Shown: piece by piece, positions 44,706 to 54,843 of the stretch
Layout: every line of letters starts with the position of its first letter
Position numbering within the stretch: position 1 is the stretch's first letter
Assembly: GCA_963774455.1 (NCBI GenBank)
Contig: CAVZFD010000002.1
Span: 1-64,000 of the forward strand
DNA from: DATFVA01 sp963774455
GTDB taxonomy: Bacteria; Bacteroidota; Ignavibacteria; Ignavibacteriales; Ignavibacteriaceae
Direction of reading: 5' to 3'
DNA: 64,000 nt
The notes under the pieces: generated by a model
The model's database searches: none
What the model saw: the letters and a program-made list of their open reading frames with translations, nothing else
What the model was told of the DNA's origin: nothing
Translations under genes and position numbers: made by a program

Positions 44706-46028
44706 TCAGAAAATATCGCCCTTTTTAAACCTCCAGAAACTAATGGCATTAACCAGGAGTCCTATTCCCAACAAGACCCCAAGAGTCGGCAGCAAATCCA
44801 TGAAGCCGGCCCCATTCCAGAGTACCTGCAGAAATCCCTCGATTGACCAGTAAACAATTGTGAATTTGCTTAGAATTTGAATAAAAGGAGGCAATAAGAA
44901 TGTGGGAAACCAGGCTCCCCCTATGGCACTCATCGTAAGGATTAGAAAAGTGCCGAGACCGTTAGCTTGTGCAGGTGTTTTGCTGAAAGCTGCCAGAACC
45001 ATTCCGAAAGCTGTGGCGGCGGCAGAAGAAAAGATAATAACAATGAAGAGATTACCGAAATTTGAAAAAATATCAATACCAGAGAACAAATAGCCGGTAA
45101 TGAAAAGAACTGTCAATTGAATTATCCCAAGCGAAATATTGTAAATATATTTGCTCCAGAGTATATCTATTCTGGAGACAGGGGCGGATAAGATCCTAAG
45201 GGTAACCCCCGAGTTCCTTTCATCGAAAAGTGAAGTGGCAGAGGCAGTTATACTGAAAAGCAGGAACATCATTGCCCAGCCGCCGACACTCCTGGTAGCC
45301 CCCGGGTTGTTCACTTCTTTTCCAACAAGCTGTTCTTTGTCGAGTCTGACAATATTATTAAAGAAACCTGAGGCACCTTTGCCTGATGAAGAATCTACTT
45401 CTGTTGAATCATTAGCCGTACTATAAAATCCCTGCTGCAGGATTTTTGAGGTATCGATCCCAAAATATTCACTTATAACCGAAGCAAGCTTCCTATTAAA
45501 GCTTACGCCTTTTGATTTCCCAAGGTATTCTTCCGAACGGCGCATCATGCTCTGATTGAATATTTCGGGTATCTGCGTCATTACAGTCTGCTGCAGTAAT
45601 CCCTGCACAATCTGCATTTCCAGCGCATTCTTCGGATTATAATAGAATTTAAGTTTCAACCCGAATGAAGTATCTGAATAAGCATCATTTGGAATAACAA
45701 GTGCTGATGAAGCACTGCCCTTAATTATATAATCTTTAATTGAAGTTGTATCGAAGGGGATTTCCTTCCCCTTATCGTCAGTATAGGATTTAATCATCTG
45801 AAATGTTTTAGTCGTATCCAGCGTAGATTCTATTTTTTTTGCTATTTTCGTATCGCTTTGATTTAAGAACGCAAGTCTTATCCCGCTTGCATCATTTCCC
45901 GATCCTCCGAAGATTGAACCGAACAATAAGATCAGCGCGGCAGGTACAAAAAATGTTAATCCAACAGCGACTTTATCATGCCAGAAAAGGATATAATCTT
46001 TCCGGATAAGACTTAATATTTTCTTCAA
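44706..46028 (-). CDS. ABC-2 type exporter permease
   Basis: 440 aa. One N-terminal membrane segment (VAVGLTFFVPAALILLFGSIF), a ~200-residue extracytoplasmic domain, then five to six membrane segments (GWAMMFLLFSITASATSLFDERNSG, GTFLILTMSAIGGAWFP). This is the typical layout of drug/lipid exporters of the YhgE/YbhR type. It works with the ATPase gene that overlaps its start by four bases. Substrate unknown. Confidence 0.87.
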   Translation of the reverse strand: MKKILSLIRKDYILFWHDKVAVGLTFFVPAALILLFGSIFGGSGNDASGIRLAFLNQSDTKIAKKIESTLDTTKTFQMIKSYTDDKGKEIPFDTTSIKDYIIKGSASSALVIPNDAYSDTSFGLKLKFYYNPKNALEMQIVQGLLQQTVMTQIPEIFNQSMMRRSEEYLGKSKGVSFNRKLASVISEYFGIDTSKILQQGFYSTANDSTEVDSSSGKGASGFFNNIVRLDKEQLVGKEVNNPGATRSVGGWAMMFLLFSITASATSLFDERNSGVTLRILSAPVSRIDILWSKYIYNISLGIIQLTVLFITGYLFSGIDIFSNFGNLFIVIIFSSAAATAFGMVLAAFSKTPAQANGLGTFLILTMSAIGGAWFPTFLLPPFIQILSKFTIVYWSIEGFLQVLWNGAGFMDLLPTLGVLLGIGLLVNAISFWRFKKGDIF

Positions 46029-46942
46029 TCCCTTAGACTCCTTCCGGTAAGAGAGAGGAACAGGGCCTCAAGAGAAGGCCTTCGGATATTTATGAATGTG
46101 TAGTTAATTCCTGTCTCTTCAACTTTCTTATAAAAATCTGATAGTATAAGCCCGTCATCCGGCTGAAGTTCATACTTATCAGGATTTTCGATAATAGTAC
46201 CGAATGGTTTGAATGAGTCAATATATTTTTCTGTCACAGGACTTTTCGTAATTGAAATTGATTGTTTATAATCAAGGCCGCGCAGGAGTTCATCAATAGT
46301 TCCAGAAGAGATTATACGGCCCGAATCAATAATTCCTATTCTGCTGCACAGTCTCTCTGCTTCCTCCATATAATGCGTAGTATAAATAATAGTCTTGCCC
46401 TCATCATTCAGAGCTTCAAGATAATCAAAGATTGCGTTTCTTGACTGGGGATCGATTCCCACTGTCGGTTCATCACAAAGAATTATATTAGGATCATGCA
46501 GTAGTGATGCAGCCAGATTGAGCCTTCTCTTCATTCCTCCCGAGAAGGTTTTTACATTGTCTCCTTTTCTTTCAAATAAACCCACCATTTTTAATTTCTC
46601 TGCGATTATATATTTCAGATCCCTTTTACTAATATCATAGAAGGAGCCGAATATCTCAAGATTTTCTTTTGCTGATATATCCTCATACAGGGCGAGTGAC
46701 TGAGGCACTAACCCGATTTTTTTTCTCAATTCCAGTGAACCTGTTGTCATCCTCTTACCATCTATAAGTATTTCACCGCTGTCCGAATCCAGGTAGCCGA
46801 TGAGAAGATTCATTAGAGTTGATTTTCCGGCGCCGTTAGGTCCAAGAAGACCGAAGAACTCTTTCTCTTTTATTTCAAGGGAAACATTATCGAGCGCTAT
46901 AGCTGCAGGAAATCTTTTGGTAATGTTATTAACCGAGATCAT
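46025..46942 (-). CDS. ABC exporter ATPase
   Basis: 305 aa. Walker A GPNGAGKST, Q-loop LVPQSLALYEDI, signature FSGGMKRRLNLAASLLHDP, Walker B ILCDEPTVGIDPQ, switch His in IYTTHYMEEAE. The C-terminal ~80 residues are the extension seen in drug-exporter ATPases. Forms an exporter with the ABC-2 permease at 44706. First gene of the pair. Confidence 0.92.
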   Translation of the reverse strand: MISVNNITKRFPAAIALDNVSLEIKEKEFFGLLGPNGAGKSTLMNLLIGYLDSDSGEILIDGKRMTTGSLELRKKIGLVPQSLALYEDISAKENLEIFGSFYDISKRDLKYIIAEKLKMVGLFERKGDNVKTFSGGMKRRLNLAASLLHDPNIILCDEPTVGIDPQSRNAIFDYLEALNDEGKTIIYTTHYMEEAERLCSRIGIIDSGRIISSGTIDELLRGLDYKQSISITKSPVTEKYIDSFKPFGTIIENPDKYELQPDDGLILSDFYKKVEETGINYTFINIRRPSLEALFLSLTGRSLRD

Positions 46943-47201
46943 TATTCACAGACGAAGTTTATGAGTGAAATATAATTTAAGGAAACAACTTCACCATTCC
47001 AATTGAATTAAAATCAAATCCCAGGCTTCAATTAGAAACGGATTCATTAATAAAAAGACCTGCCGTAACAAAAAATTAAATGGCCTGTAGTATTGTGCAA
47101 AAAATTTATTGCCTGCTATGTACTCTGTCATTTTTTCTTTTAACAATGGAAGGTACCCAATCGGTATTCGAGGAGATCAATTCATTTTAGATATGCCCCG
47201 G

Positions 47202-47813
47202 CTATATTGCATAAATACCCTGCCAGAGAAGATAGATTCCGAAAGCAGCCAGACCCAGCGAAGCAATTGCAAGTGTAATTCTTGTTACTTTCGGACCAAG
47301 GTTTTTAGCAAGGCCGAACAAAATAATTATACCGGCCTGGCATAACACCAGAGTTACATAAAAACCAATGATCAGCGCGGCCCCGTTTACGGATGCTTCC
47401 CTGTAGCCTTTTATGAGCAGCGGACCCATTATCAGGCTCCATCCAAGGTAAGGATTAGGATTGAGAGCATTCACCACAACAGCTTTAAAAAGAGTTTTGT
47501 TATTCCCTGGTTCAGTTCGCTCATTGAATTTTTCAAAATCAAGGAAAGATCGGAATGAATCATAAGCCAGATAGAGCAGCAAAAACCCTCCTCCGATCTG
47601 CAGGAAGGTAAGAAATCCTGGAGGAATACTGGTTAGTATCAGGAGGACAATTAAAATAATCGGAATATCGCTAAGTATGGGGGCAAAAGCTGCCGGTAGT
47701 GTCTTTTTCCATCCCTGCTTTAAGGTTTGAGAGATTAAAAAAGTCTGGAGGGGTCCGGGCTGTATGGAAGCAGCGAAAGCGTAAGTTATACCGAGTAAAA
47801 GATAAGCCGCCAT
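47202..47813 (-). CDS. LysE-family exporter
   Basis: 203 aa with six membrane segments. Family signature near the N-terminus: AASIQPGPLQTFLISQTL, followed by GWKKTLPAAFAPILSDIP and LNPNPYLGWSLIMGP. Expected to export amino acids or similar small metabolites. There is no clear ribosome binding site. It sits 127 bases behind the protease gene on the same strand but past a hairpin, so it may be transcribed separately. Confidence 0.87.
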   Translation of the reverse strand: MAAYLLLGITYAFAASIQPGPLQTFLISQTLKQGWKKTLPAAFAPILSDIPIILIVLLILTSIPPGFLTFLQIGGGFLLLYLAYDSFRSFLDFEKFNERTEPGNNKTLFKAVVVNALNPNPYLGWSLIMGPLLIKGYREASVNGAALIIGFYVTLVLCQAGIIILFGLAKNLGPKVTRITLAIASLGLAAFGIYLLWQGIYAI

Positions 47814-47863
47814 AAAATAAAAGACCGTCTCAGAAGTAAATTTTATTGTTACATTGAATCCTG

Positions 47864-47892
47864 CCTGCCGCTTACCTATGGCAGGCGGCAGG
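47864..47892. repeat. GC-rich hairpin after the protease gene
   Basis: CCTGCCGC (47864-47871) / GCGGCAGG (47885-47892), an 8-base stem much richer in GC than its surroundings, with a further CTGCC/GGCAG overlap. It looks like a dispersed intergenic repeat hairpin. No T-run. Confidence 0.55.
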
Positions 47893-47940
47893 CTCAGACT
47901 TCTACAGACTCAGACGACAATAGCAAAACCGGCAAATTCG

Positions 47941-50900
47941 CTATTGTCCTGTTGCACTCCTGTTTTGATACGGAGGCTGTTTCGGGTCAACAGGCGGATT
48001 CTTTTTAAGAAGATCCAGAACCGTTTCAACACCTTTTTCAAGCTGCGGATCAACACCGTTTGCAAGCTGAGTAGGATCGTCGACCACCTTAATATCAGGA
48101 TCAACTCCATGTCCTTCCGCGAACCAGGTACCGTCGGGATTATACTGCCTGAATGTCGGGACGGTAATCCCGCCGCCGTCGATCAGACCTGGTGCACCGG
48201 AAATGCCTATCAATCCTCCCCACGTCCTCGTTCCGATCAATGGTCCAAGTCCTGTTTTGCGGAAGAAGTCAGGGAACGCATCACCGCCTGATCCGCTCCA
48301 GCCGTTTATCAGCATAACCTTGGGTCCGAAGTTGGCTACCGGAGGCCATTGCCAGTTTACGCCGTCTCTGACTGCGAAGAAAGCAAGGGGTTTCCGGTTA
48401 AGAAGCTCAATAAACCTATCGGGGATCTGTCCCCCGTTATTAAACCGTTCGTCAACAATCAAACCTTTCTTATTATACTGAGCATTAAACTGCCTTTCAA
48501 GTTCAGTCTGTCCGTCAACGCCAGTATCAGGAACGTATATATATCCTATCTGACCATCAGTTTTCTCATCTACATATTTCCTGTTAGCCTCAATCCAGGC
48601 AAGGTTTCTTAGTCTTGTCTCATCCTTCAGTGTTTCAACTACTACTTTGCGGGCGCCGTCCATTTCAGGTTTGCTGTTAACTGTAAGTTCCACAGTCTTA
48701 CCTGCGAGTCCTTCAAATGATGCCCATGGATCTTTTGATACATCCAGAGGAATCCCGTTTACAGCAAGTATGTAATCGCCTTCTTTAACATTAACACCTG
48801 AAGCTTCGAGGGGTGATCTTACTTCATTATCCCACTGGGCACCTCTGATGATCCTTTTAATCTTATATGCGCCGTTATCGAGCTGCCAGTCGATTCCGAG
48901 ATAACCTACGGGTCTGTCGGGAGCCTGTTCCTCATCCCCGCCGCCCCTGTACGTATGCGAGGAATTTAGTTCAGCAATAAGCTCGCCTATTATGTAGTTA
49001 ACATCCCAGCGTGTAACTGCGTAATCAATCAGTTTACCGTATTGATCCTTCATTGCGTTCCAGTCAACTCCATGCATATTAGGATCATAGAAGAAATCCC
49101 TTTCGAATCTCCATGTATCATTAAAGATCTGCTTCCACTCATCGCGCGGAACAACCGTCATCTCCATCTGGTCAGTAGGCATTTTCTTTTCAAGTTTCTC
49201 ATCAGGACCTATATCTATAAAAAAGTAAGAGCCGTCTTTCGAAACAAGAAGTTTATTTCCGTCGGCGGTAACTGAAAAATTACCGATATCTGATACGATG
49301 GGTTTTTCCTCGCGCTTATCAAGATCATAATAAACTATTGTTCTTTTCTGATCACGTGCGCCCGCTGTTGGAAGTTTAAGATAGATGATCTTTCCTTTAA
49401 CCGCCTGAAGATTTGTATAATTGCCTGTCTCAGGCGGTAGGATAACCAGACGGCCTTCAAATCCTTCAAGCGTTATTTTTGTTTCTTTCTTCTTATCTTC
49501 TTTTTTAGCGTCATCTTTCTTTTCTTTATCATCCTTGTTCTTATCCTCATTCTTTTCCTCATCCTTCTTTATTTCCGCCACATCATTTTTCGGCGACATA
49601 GGCGACAGGGTATCTTTATCCAGCGAAACCGCGGCAATGCTGGTTGCATTGGGGTAAATGAAGCTGTTGTCAAGGTCGCTGTAAACAGGACTAAAGCTTC
49701 TGTTCGTCAGGAAGAATAAATATTTCCCTTCCGGATCAAACACCGGCTGTGTATCATTGTAATAACCGGACGTTACCTGGTGATATTTACCTTCTTTTGT
49801 ATCAAAAAGACTGATGGCACTGTGGTTGTTATCTGTATCCTTCTGGTAGGCAAGCCACCTGCTGTCGGGCGACCAGCTGACCGTGAAGTTTTCAAGTCCT
49901 CCCTCATACATAGCTTTTTCTTTATCGACCGTCGTTGTTTTATCATCATCCATATTATAGATATAGACATCCATCGACTTATCAATAAAGGCCATCTTCT
50001 TACTATCAGGAGACCAGTAAATCTGGTAACGGTAGCCGGGACCATAAGAACTTAGTTTTTTTCCGTACCCGGAACTTTCAATATCTTTCACGTAAAGCTC
50101 ATATTCTCCTGACTGATCACTCCAATAGGCGATATTTTTTCCGTCAGGTGACCAGGAGGGATACCTTTCAGCAGCTCCTGAAGTATAAGTCAGATCCAGA
50201 ACAGGACCGTTTTCAGCAGGTACCGAAAATAGTTCACCGCGTGCTTCGAACACAGCACGTTTACCGTCGGGTGACGGCCAGAAACTTGCTATAAGTTTAC
50301 TTACATTTTCTGCGTGAGGAAGAAGAGTAGATTCGTCAGTCACCACATCAACATTAACCTCATGATACTTCTCTGAAGCAAGGTCGAGAAGGTAAAGTTT
50401 TCCCCCGTTTTCAAAAACGATATCATCGGGACCCATGGATGGAAAGTGAGTGTCATATTCCTTAAAATCAGTAACCTCCCTTATATTTTTGGAAGCAACA
50501 TCGTAAGCATAAATGTTTGCTCTTTTCCCGGCACTCCTATCGGAAAGGAAATATATTGTATTTCCGAACCACATAGGGAATTCATCGTTGGCGGGATCAT
50601 CGGTGATATTTTCGGAAGCCTTTGTCTCAAGGTTGAATATCCATATATCAGGAGCCATTCCTCCGCGGTATCTCTTCCAGGTTCTGTTGCTTGTGGTTAT
50701 TGGGGTATATGCAATTTGTTTCTCATCGGGAGATAACGTGCCGAATTCACCATAAGGCAGCGGCAGCTTATCAGGCATACCTCCTTCCGGTGAAACGGAA
50801 TAAAACTGACTGAACCTCTGCTTACCGCTTTCCATAGAAGAAGTATAAAGAATCCTTGAACCATCTGGATACCAGTCATCCATACGGTCGAACATTCCAT

Positions 50901-51216
50901 GGTGCGTAACACGGTCCGCCATTCCGCCATTTGATGGAACAACATAAATATCTACGTTACCGTTATAATTTCCGCTGAAAGCTATCTTCGATCCGTCGGG
51001 TGAAAACCTCGGCAGTATTTCCTGACCCTTCGCATTTGTAAGCTTATTTGCAGTTCCCCCTTCTTTTGAAACCACCCATAGATCACCCCCGTAATTAAAA
51101 GTTATCTGAGAATGTGAAACGTCAGGATACTGAAGCATCCTGGCATTTACCTGCGCGTTTATCTGAACCTGGGAAATGATAATTGCGGTGCAAAAAAAGA
51201 AGAGTATCTTATACAT
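47941..51216 (-). CDS. Exported tricorn-type protease (S41 family)
   Basis: 1091 aa. Signal peptide MYKILFFFCTAIIISQVQIN(AQ). Residues ~30-530 are WD40/PD40-like beta-propeller repeats (FSPDGSKIAFSGNYNGN, WSPDGKNIAYWSDQSGEYEL). A very Lys/Asp/Glu-rich linker lies at ~545-585. A tricorn core domain follows, then a PDZ domain (~755-850, GDYILAVNGIPLDVSK) and an S41 protease domain (~855-1080) with nucleophile Ser in NGWSGSGGDAFP near residue 975 and GYIYVPDTG upstream. Probably degrades peptides in the periplasm. Full length; single gene transcript. Confidence 0.92.
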   Translation of the reverse strand: MYKILFFFCTAIIISQVQINAQVNARMLQYPDVSHSQITFNYGGDLWVVSKEGGTANKLTNAKGQEILPRFSPDGSKIAFSGNYNGNVDIYVVPSNGGMADRVTHHGMFDRMDDWYPDGSRILYTSSMESGKQRFSQFYSVSPEGGMPDKLPLPYGEFGTLSPDEKQIAYTPITTSNRTWKRYRGGMAPDIWIFNLETKASENITDDPANDEFPMWFGNTIYFLSDRSAGKRANIYAYDVASKNIREVTDFKEYDTHFPSMGPDDIVFENGGKLYLLDLASEKYHEVNVDVVTDESTLLPHAENVSKLIASFWPSPDGKRAVFEARGELFSVPAENGPVLDLTYTSGAAERYPSWSPDGKNIAYWSDQSGEYELYVKDIESSGYGKKLSSYGPGYRYQIYWSPDSKKMAFIDKSMDVYIYNMDDDKTTTVDKEKAMYEGGLENFTVSWSPDSRWLAYQKDTDNNHSAISLFDTKEGKYHQVTSGYYNDTQPVFDPEGKYLFFLTNRSFSPVYSDLDNSFIYPNATSIAAVSLDKDTLSPMSPKNDVAEIKKDEEKNEDKNKDDKEKKDDAKKEDKKKETKITLEGFEGRLVILPPETGNYTNLQAVKGKIIYLKLPTAGARDQKRTIVYYDLDKREEKPIVSDIGNFSVTADGNKLLVSKDGSYFFIDIGPDEKLEKKMPTDQMEMTVVPRDEWKQIFNDTWRFERDFFYDPNMHGVDWNAMKDQYGKLIDYAVTRWDVNYIIGELIAELNSSHTYRGGGDEEQAPDRPVGYLGIDWQLDNGAYKIKRIIRGAQWDNEVRSPLEASGVNVKEGDYILAVNGIPLDVSKDPWASFEGLAGKTVELTVNSKPEMDGARKVVVETLKDETRLRNLAWIEANRKYVDEKTDGQIGYIYVPDTGVDGQTELERQFNAQYNKKGLIVDERFNNGGQIPDRFIELLNRKPLAFFAVRDGVNWQWPPVANFGPKVMLINGWSGSGGDAFPDFFRKTGLGPLIGTRTWGGLIGISGAPGLIDGGGITVPTFRQYNPDGTWFAEGHGVDPDIKVVDDPTQLANGVDPQLEKGVETVLDLLKKNPPVDPKQPPYQNRSATGQ

Positions 51217-51618
51217 AAGTTTCCTGATTTTAATGTGAAATTGTTTAAACTTATAGTGCTTTGGTAAAACTAAAAAATTAAACTATAGCCCCCCTGAGTG
51301 CGTTTCAATAAAAATAGTATGAACGGTTAAATAAAAGTTTATAAGACCAGCTAAATTTAATAATTGAAAAACATAAATTCCCTATAAATTTATCGGTAAG
51401 ATCATTCATTCGATGGGATTTTAAATTCTCCCAAACCAGGAAAACAGAGTGGGGCGATTGGTTTACCATGCTGACAAGGCTATATATATTTCTGTTCATC
51501 TGTCACTCCTGTTAGAAAATATTAGATAATGATTGACATTAAGGATTTTGAGGTTTAATTTCTTTCCTGTTATTCCCCATAAAAAACTATTTTCTAAATA
51601 AACCTTCAGGAGGTTCGT
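51217..51618. other. Intergenic region, about 400 bases, with possible promoter
   Basis: Separates divergent genes. TTGACA at ~51533 with TAATTT 17 bases later could be a sigma-70-type promoter for the gene at 51619. A possible small minus-strand gene (next entry) occupies part of it. Otherwise nothing seen. Confidence 0.35.
51305..51499 (-). CDS. Possible 64-aa small protein
   Basis: ATG at 51499 with a good ribosome binding site on the minus strand (AGGAG seven bases upstream). The product starts MNRNIYSLVSMVNQSPHSVF and ends in an aromatic-rich stretch. No known family. It sits alone in an otherwise empty region and has no terminator. The initiation signal is the only support. Confidence 0.3.
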   Translation of the reverse strand: MNRNIYSLVSMVNQSPHSVFLVWENLKSHRMNDLTDKFIGNLCFSIIKFSWSYKLLFNRSYYFY

Positions 51619-52404
51619 ATGAGATTATTGCAATTTTTCACATCATTCCTGTCTCTTCTATTCATTTCACTGTTTACCATATCCGGATTTGCACAGGAGC
51701 AGGCTTCTGATCCGCTCTTCTATATACACGAGGAAGTTGCCAGAATAGATAAGATAGATCAGTATAATAGTACTTCAAAGGATTTTACAAAAATGATGAT
51801 GGATACAAAGCTCGATGTTCCCTGGATAAGAGCTTCACAGACTGATGATCTTCATTTTTATTACCTTGTTCCGCTGAAAAACTATGGTGATGTGGACAAA
51901 TTAACGGCAGCTTTTAATGATATGATGTCGAAAGCAGACAAAGATAAAATGAATAAGGTTATGCAGGAAAACGCGGAAGCAATCGCATCTGTACGGGAAC
52001 TTGTGTTCAGACGCTCCAATTCCCTCTCTTATGATTCAAAACAGGATCAGGGTCTCGATATGACCAAAGAGAATTTCCTTCATTGGGATTATTACCTGGT
52101 AAAGCCCGGGAAAAGGCAGGAAGTAATACAGCTGGCAGCAAAAATAAAAAAACTGTATGAGGACAAAAAAATCCCGACTCCATATACAGTATGGTTTGCG
52201 GATATGGGAGAGAACGACAACCTGATTGTAGTTACGACAATGGCCAAGGATGCTGTGTCGTTTTATCAGCTGATGGATAAGGACAATGCTGCACTTGGAA
52301 AGGATATGGATGATTTATGGAACCAGATGATGCCGATGCTTACTCATTTTGAACACAAAAACGGAAATACACGTCCCGATCTTAGTTATGTAAAGAGCAA
52401 ATAG
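51619..52404 (+). CDS. Unknown exported protein
   Basis: 261 aa. Signal peptide MRLLQFFTSFLSLLFISLFTISGFA(Q). The mature part is helical and Asp/Lys-rich (KDFTKMMMDTKLDVPW, DKLTAAFNDMMSKADKDKM, FLHWDYYLVKPGKRQEVIQL), with two halves of similar pattern that suggest a duplicated dimeric alpha/beta-barrel-like fold. No catalytic motif recognised. AGGAGG precedes the ATG. Stands alone. Confidence 0.72.
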   Translation: MRLLQFFTSFLSLLFISLFTISGFAQEQASDPLFYIHEEVARIDKIDQYNSTSKDFTKMMMDTKLDVPWIRASQTDDLHFYYLVPLKNYGDVDKLTAAFNDMMSKADKDKMNKVMQENAEAIASVRELVFRRSNSLSYDSKQDQGLDMTKENFLHWDYYLVKPGKRQEVIQLAAKIKKLYEDKKIPTPYTVWFADMGENDNLIVVTTMAKDAVSFYQLMDKDNAALGKDMDDLWNQMMPMLTHFEHKNGNTRPDLSYVKSK

Positions 52405-52560
52405 CAGAGTCGTAATAAAAGGCTGTCTGACCTGCGGCATACCTGTAAGTAAATGAAATGCTGAATACTAATGCTGTAATTAAAAATGCGGCTTTCTTAT
52501 ACTTAGGAGAGGGGACTTGAATGAAAAAGTTCGACTTAGAAGTATTTTTTTTGAGGAGGG

Positions 52561-54843
52561 TTAAAATTCCAGGCTGATACCTATGGAAGGAAGAATGCCG
52601 ATTGACTCACCTCTTTGGGCTTTCTGGGTTCTCGGATTCCAGCGGATTGAGTTGGACCTTTTATTATTGTAAATGTTTTGGATATCGACATAAGTGATCA
52701 GCGTGAGGCTGCTGAAATACCACCTTCTGTCAACACGTACATCAAGACTGTGCAGGGGTTCGTAATACATACTTAAATATCTTGAGACCAGTTGTCTGCC
52801 GTCTGATTCAAAAGGTGTATAAGGACTGCCGGAAGCAAAACGGAATCTCATACTTGCTTCCCATTTCTCATTGAATTTGTAGCCTCCGCTCAGGTTTAAA
52901 ATCCATTTCTGATCATACGCTCCGGGACGGGTTATTCCATCGAGCGGTGTGAACCTTGTTTCACTATAAGTCAGGCTGGCTATTCCGTAAAACGGCAGAT
53001 CAGATAATTTTTTCTGTGCAGACAGTTCTATCCCGCGGCTGAAACCTTTGCCTTTATCAGTAAGCGGTTCTAATCCCAGGGATGAAAAATTATCATCTGA
53101 ACCCGAGAAGCCTGCCCCGGTGTTTGCCAGAATCAGATACGGTCTAACCAGGCTTGTGGGGTAATCGCCGTACCATTTGTAAAACGCTTCAAGTTTTATT
53201 ATTGCATCCACCCTTATCAGATGATCTATTCCGAGCACGAGGTGATCTGCCCGTATGTCTTTAAGGCTTCTTTTATTCTGATCAGCGGCTAGCCATATAT
53301 AAGAAGGCGATTGATAATAAATTCCGCCTGCGGCATTTATTGAAGTAAGATCAGTGAGACTATAAGAAGCTGAAATTCTTGGCGAGATATAAAATTTCTT
53401 ATCGAGGGGACTAAAATAATCTACACGAAATCCGATGTTTGTCTTCAGCCTTTCAAAGAACAAATGATTGAGGTTAGCATAACCCGAGCCTTTGTAATAA
53501 ACGTCCTCATCGTACAGGGAATTTATAGGCAGGGTATCTCCAAAAGAGGTAACGAACCCCGGAAGCAGAACATCGGCATTAAACTTAATGAGCTTTCCCA
53601 TTAACCCTGTCGTGATCTCAGTAGAAGGCGAAACCTTATACACAAGATCTCCTCTTAGAGAATTTTCCTGTTCCCTGGAAATGCTTTTAAAAATCGGGTT
53701 AAGGAGACTATCCCTCTGGAGAGTATTATAATCAACAAACGTTCTGCTGAGGGTAATATCAAAGAAGCCGTTATTGATAAGATGCTGATAATTTACACCA
53801 GTAGCATATTGTGTCTGGTCGCTTCCCAGTATTCTTGAATTGTCAAATCGCTGATCTGCCGTCTTATTAAAGTACTTTACATTATCAAAGGCACCGACAA
53901 ACAGATAAGAGATGCTGTTCGAATTATCCAGCTTAAAATCAGTTTTAGTTATAACATCATAATATTCGGGAACAAAGCCGAATCCTGCAGCCTTGAAAAT
54001 AAAATCAAGATAGCTTCGCCTGGCGGAGAAAATAAAATTATTATTTTTTCCCAGCGGGCCTTCAAGGTTTAGTCCGAACTGAGAAGCTGAGATCGTAGCT
54101 TTGCCGCCAAGCCTATCCTCTCTACCTTTTCTCAGGTTTATTTTGAGTACTGAAGAAAGCCTGTCGCCGTACTCAGCTGAAAATCCTCCTGTCGAAAAAG
54201 AGGTCTCTTTTACATAATCGAGATTTATATAACTTAAAGGTCCTCCGGCGGCTCCCTGTGTACCGAAATGATTAATATTAGGGATTTCAATCCCGTCAAC
54301 GATATAGAGGTTTTCAGAAGGAGCCCCGCCGCGCACAATCAGGTCATTCCTGCCCGGGTCAGCCTGCGCAACTCCCGGGAGAACAGACAGGGCCCTGATG
54401 ACGTCTTCAAAACCTCCGGGCGCTCTTCTGATCTCTTCGTAACCGAAGTTTCGTGTGCTTATAACCTCTGTAGGACTTTTGCTGAAATAGCCTGATTTTA
54501 CTGTAACGTCCTGAAGTCTGACGGCTTCCTCGGTAAGACTGAAATCAACCTCAGCTGGTTTTGAAGTTCGTACAAGGATATCAGTCCTTGTTTGAGAGGA
54601 ATATCCTATTATAGAAGCCTTTATCCTGTAAGTATTTACCGGCACCCCTTTAATTTCATAACGGCCATCCAGGTCTGTTGCCGCTCCGAAGTTGGTACCT
54701 TCAAGGATAACATTAACCCCGATCAGGGGCTGACTGCTTACCGCATCTGAAACCTTCCCGTAAATTGAGCCCTTTTCATCCTGGGCCCATCCAGTGGAAA
54801 AGAATAAAATGAGCAATAATGAAATACTTATATACCTGTGCAA
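52561..54843 (-). CDS. TonB-dependent receptor with carboxypeptidase-like N-terminal domain
   Basis: 760 aa. The only available start is TTG 54843. Signal peptide HRYISISLLLILFFSTGWA(Q). Residues ~25-110 are the carboxypeptidase regulatory-like domain (GSIYGKVSDAVSSQPLIGVNVILEG). The plug follows (SVLPGVAQADPGRNDLIVRGGAPSEN shortened here: LIVRGGAPSENLYIVDG), then the barrel, ending SIGISLEF with a terminal Phe. There is no SusD-type partner next to it. Transports an unknown ligand across the outer membrane. Confidence 0.9.
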   Translation of the reverse strand: MHRYISISLLLILFFSTGWAQDEKGSIYGKVSDAVSSQPLIGVNVILEGTNFGAATDLDGRYEIKGVPVNTYRIKASIIGYSSQTRTDILVRTSKPAEVDFSLTEEAVRLQDVTVKSGYFSKSPTEVISTRNFGYEEIRRAPGGFEDVIRALSVLPGVAQADPGRNDLIVRGGAPSENLYIVDGIEIPNINHFGTQGAAGGPLSYINLDYVKETSFSTGGFSAEYGDRLSSVLKINLRKGREDRLGGKATISASQFGLNLEGPLGKNNNFIFSARRSYLDFIFKAAGFGFVPEYYDVITKTDFKLDNSNSISYLFVGAFDNVKYFNKTADQRFDNSRILGSDQTQYATGVNYQHLINNGFFDITLSRTFVDYNTLQRDSLLNPIFKSISREQENSLRGDLVYKVSPSTEITTGLMGKLIKFNADVLLPGFVTSFGDTLPINSLYDEDVYYKGSGYANLNHLFFERLKTNIGFRVDYFSPLDKKFYISPRISASYSLTDLTSINAAGGIYYQSPSYIWLAADQNKRSLKDIRADHLVLGIDHLIRVDAIIKLEAFYKWYGDYPTSLVRPYLILANTGAGFSGSDDNFSSLGLEPLTDKGKGFSRGIELSAQKKLSDLPFYGIASLTYSETRFTPLDGITRPGAYDQKWILNLSGGYKFNEKWEASMRFRFASGSPYTPFESDGRQLVSRYLSMYYEPLHSLDVRVDRRWYFSSLTLITYVDIQNIYNNKRSNSIRWNPRTQKAQRGESIGILPSIGISLEF

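Noticed and set aside
49421..49657. Ser-rich frame opposite the protease linker
   Set aside because: It is the antisense of the Lys/Asp/Glu-rich linker codons; low complexity by consequence.
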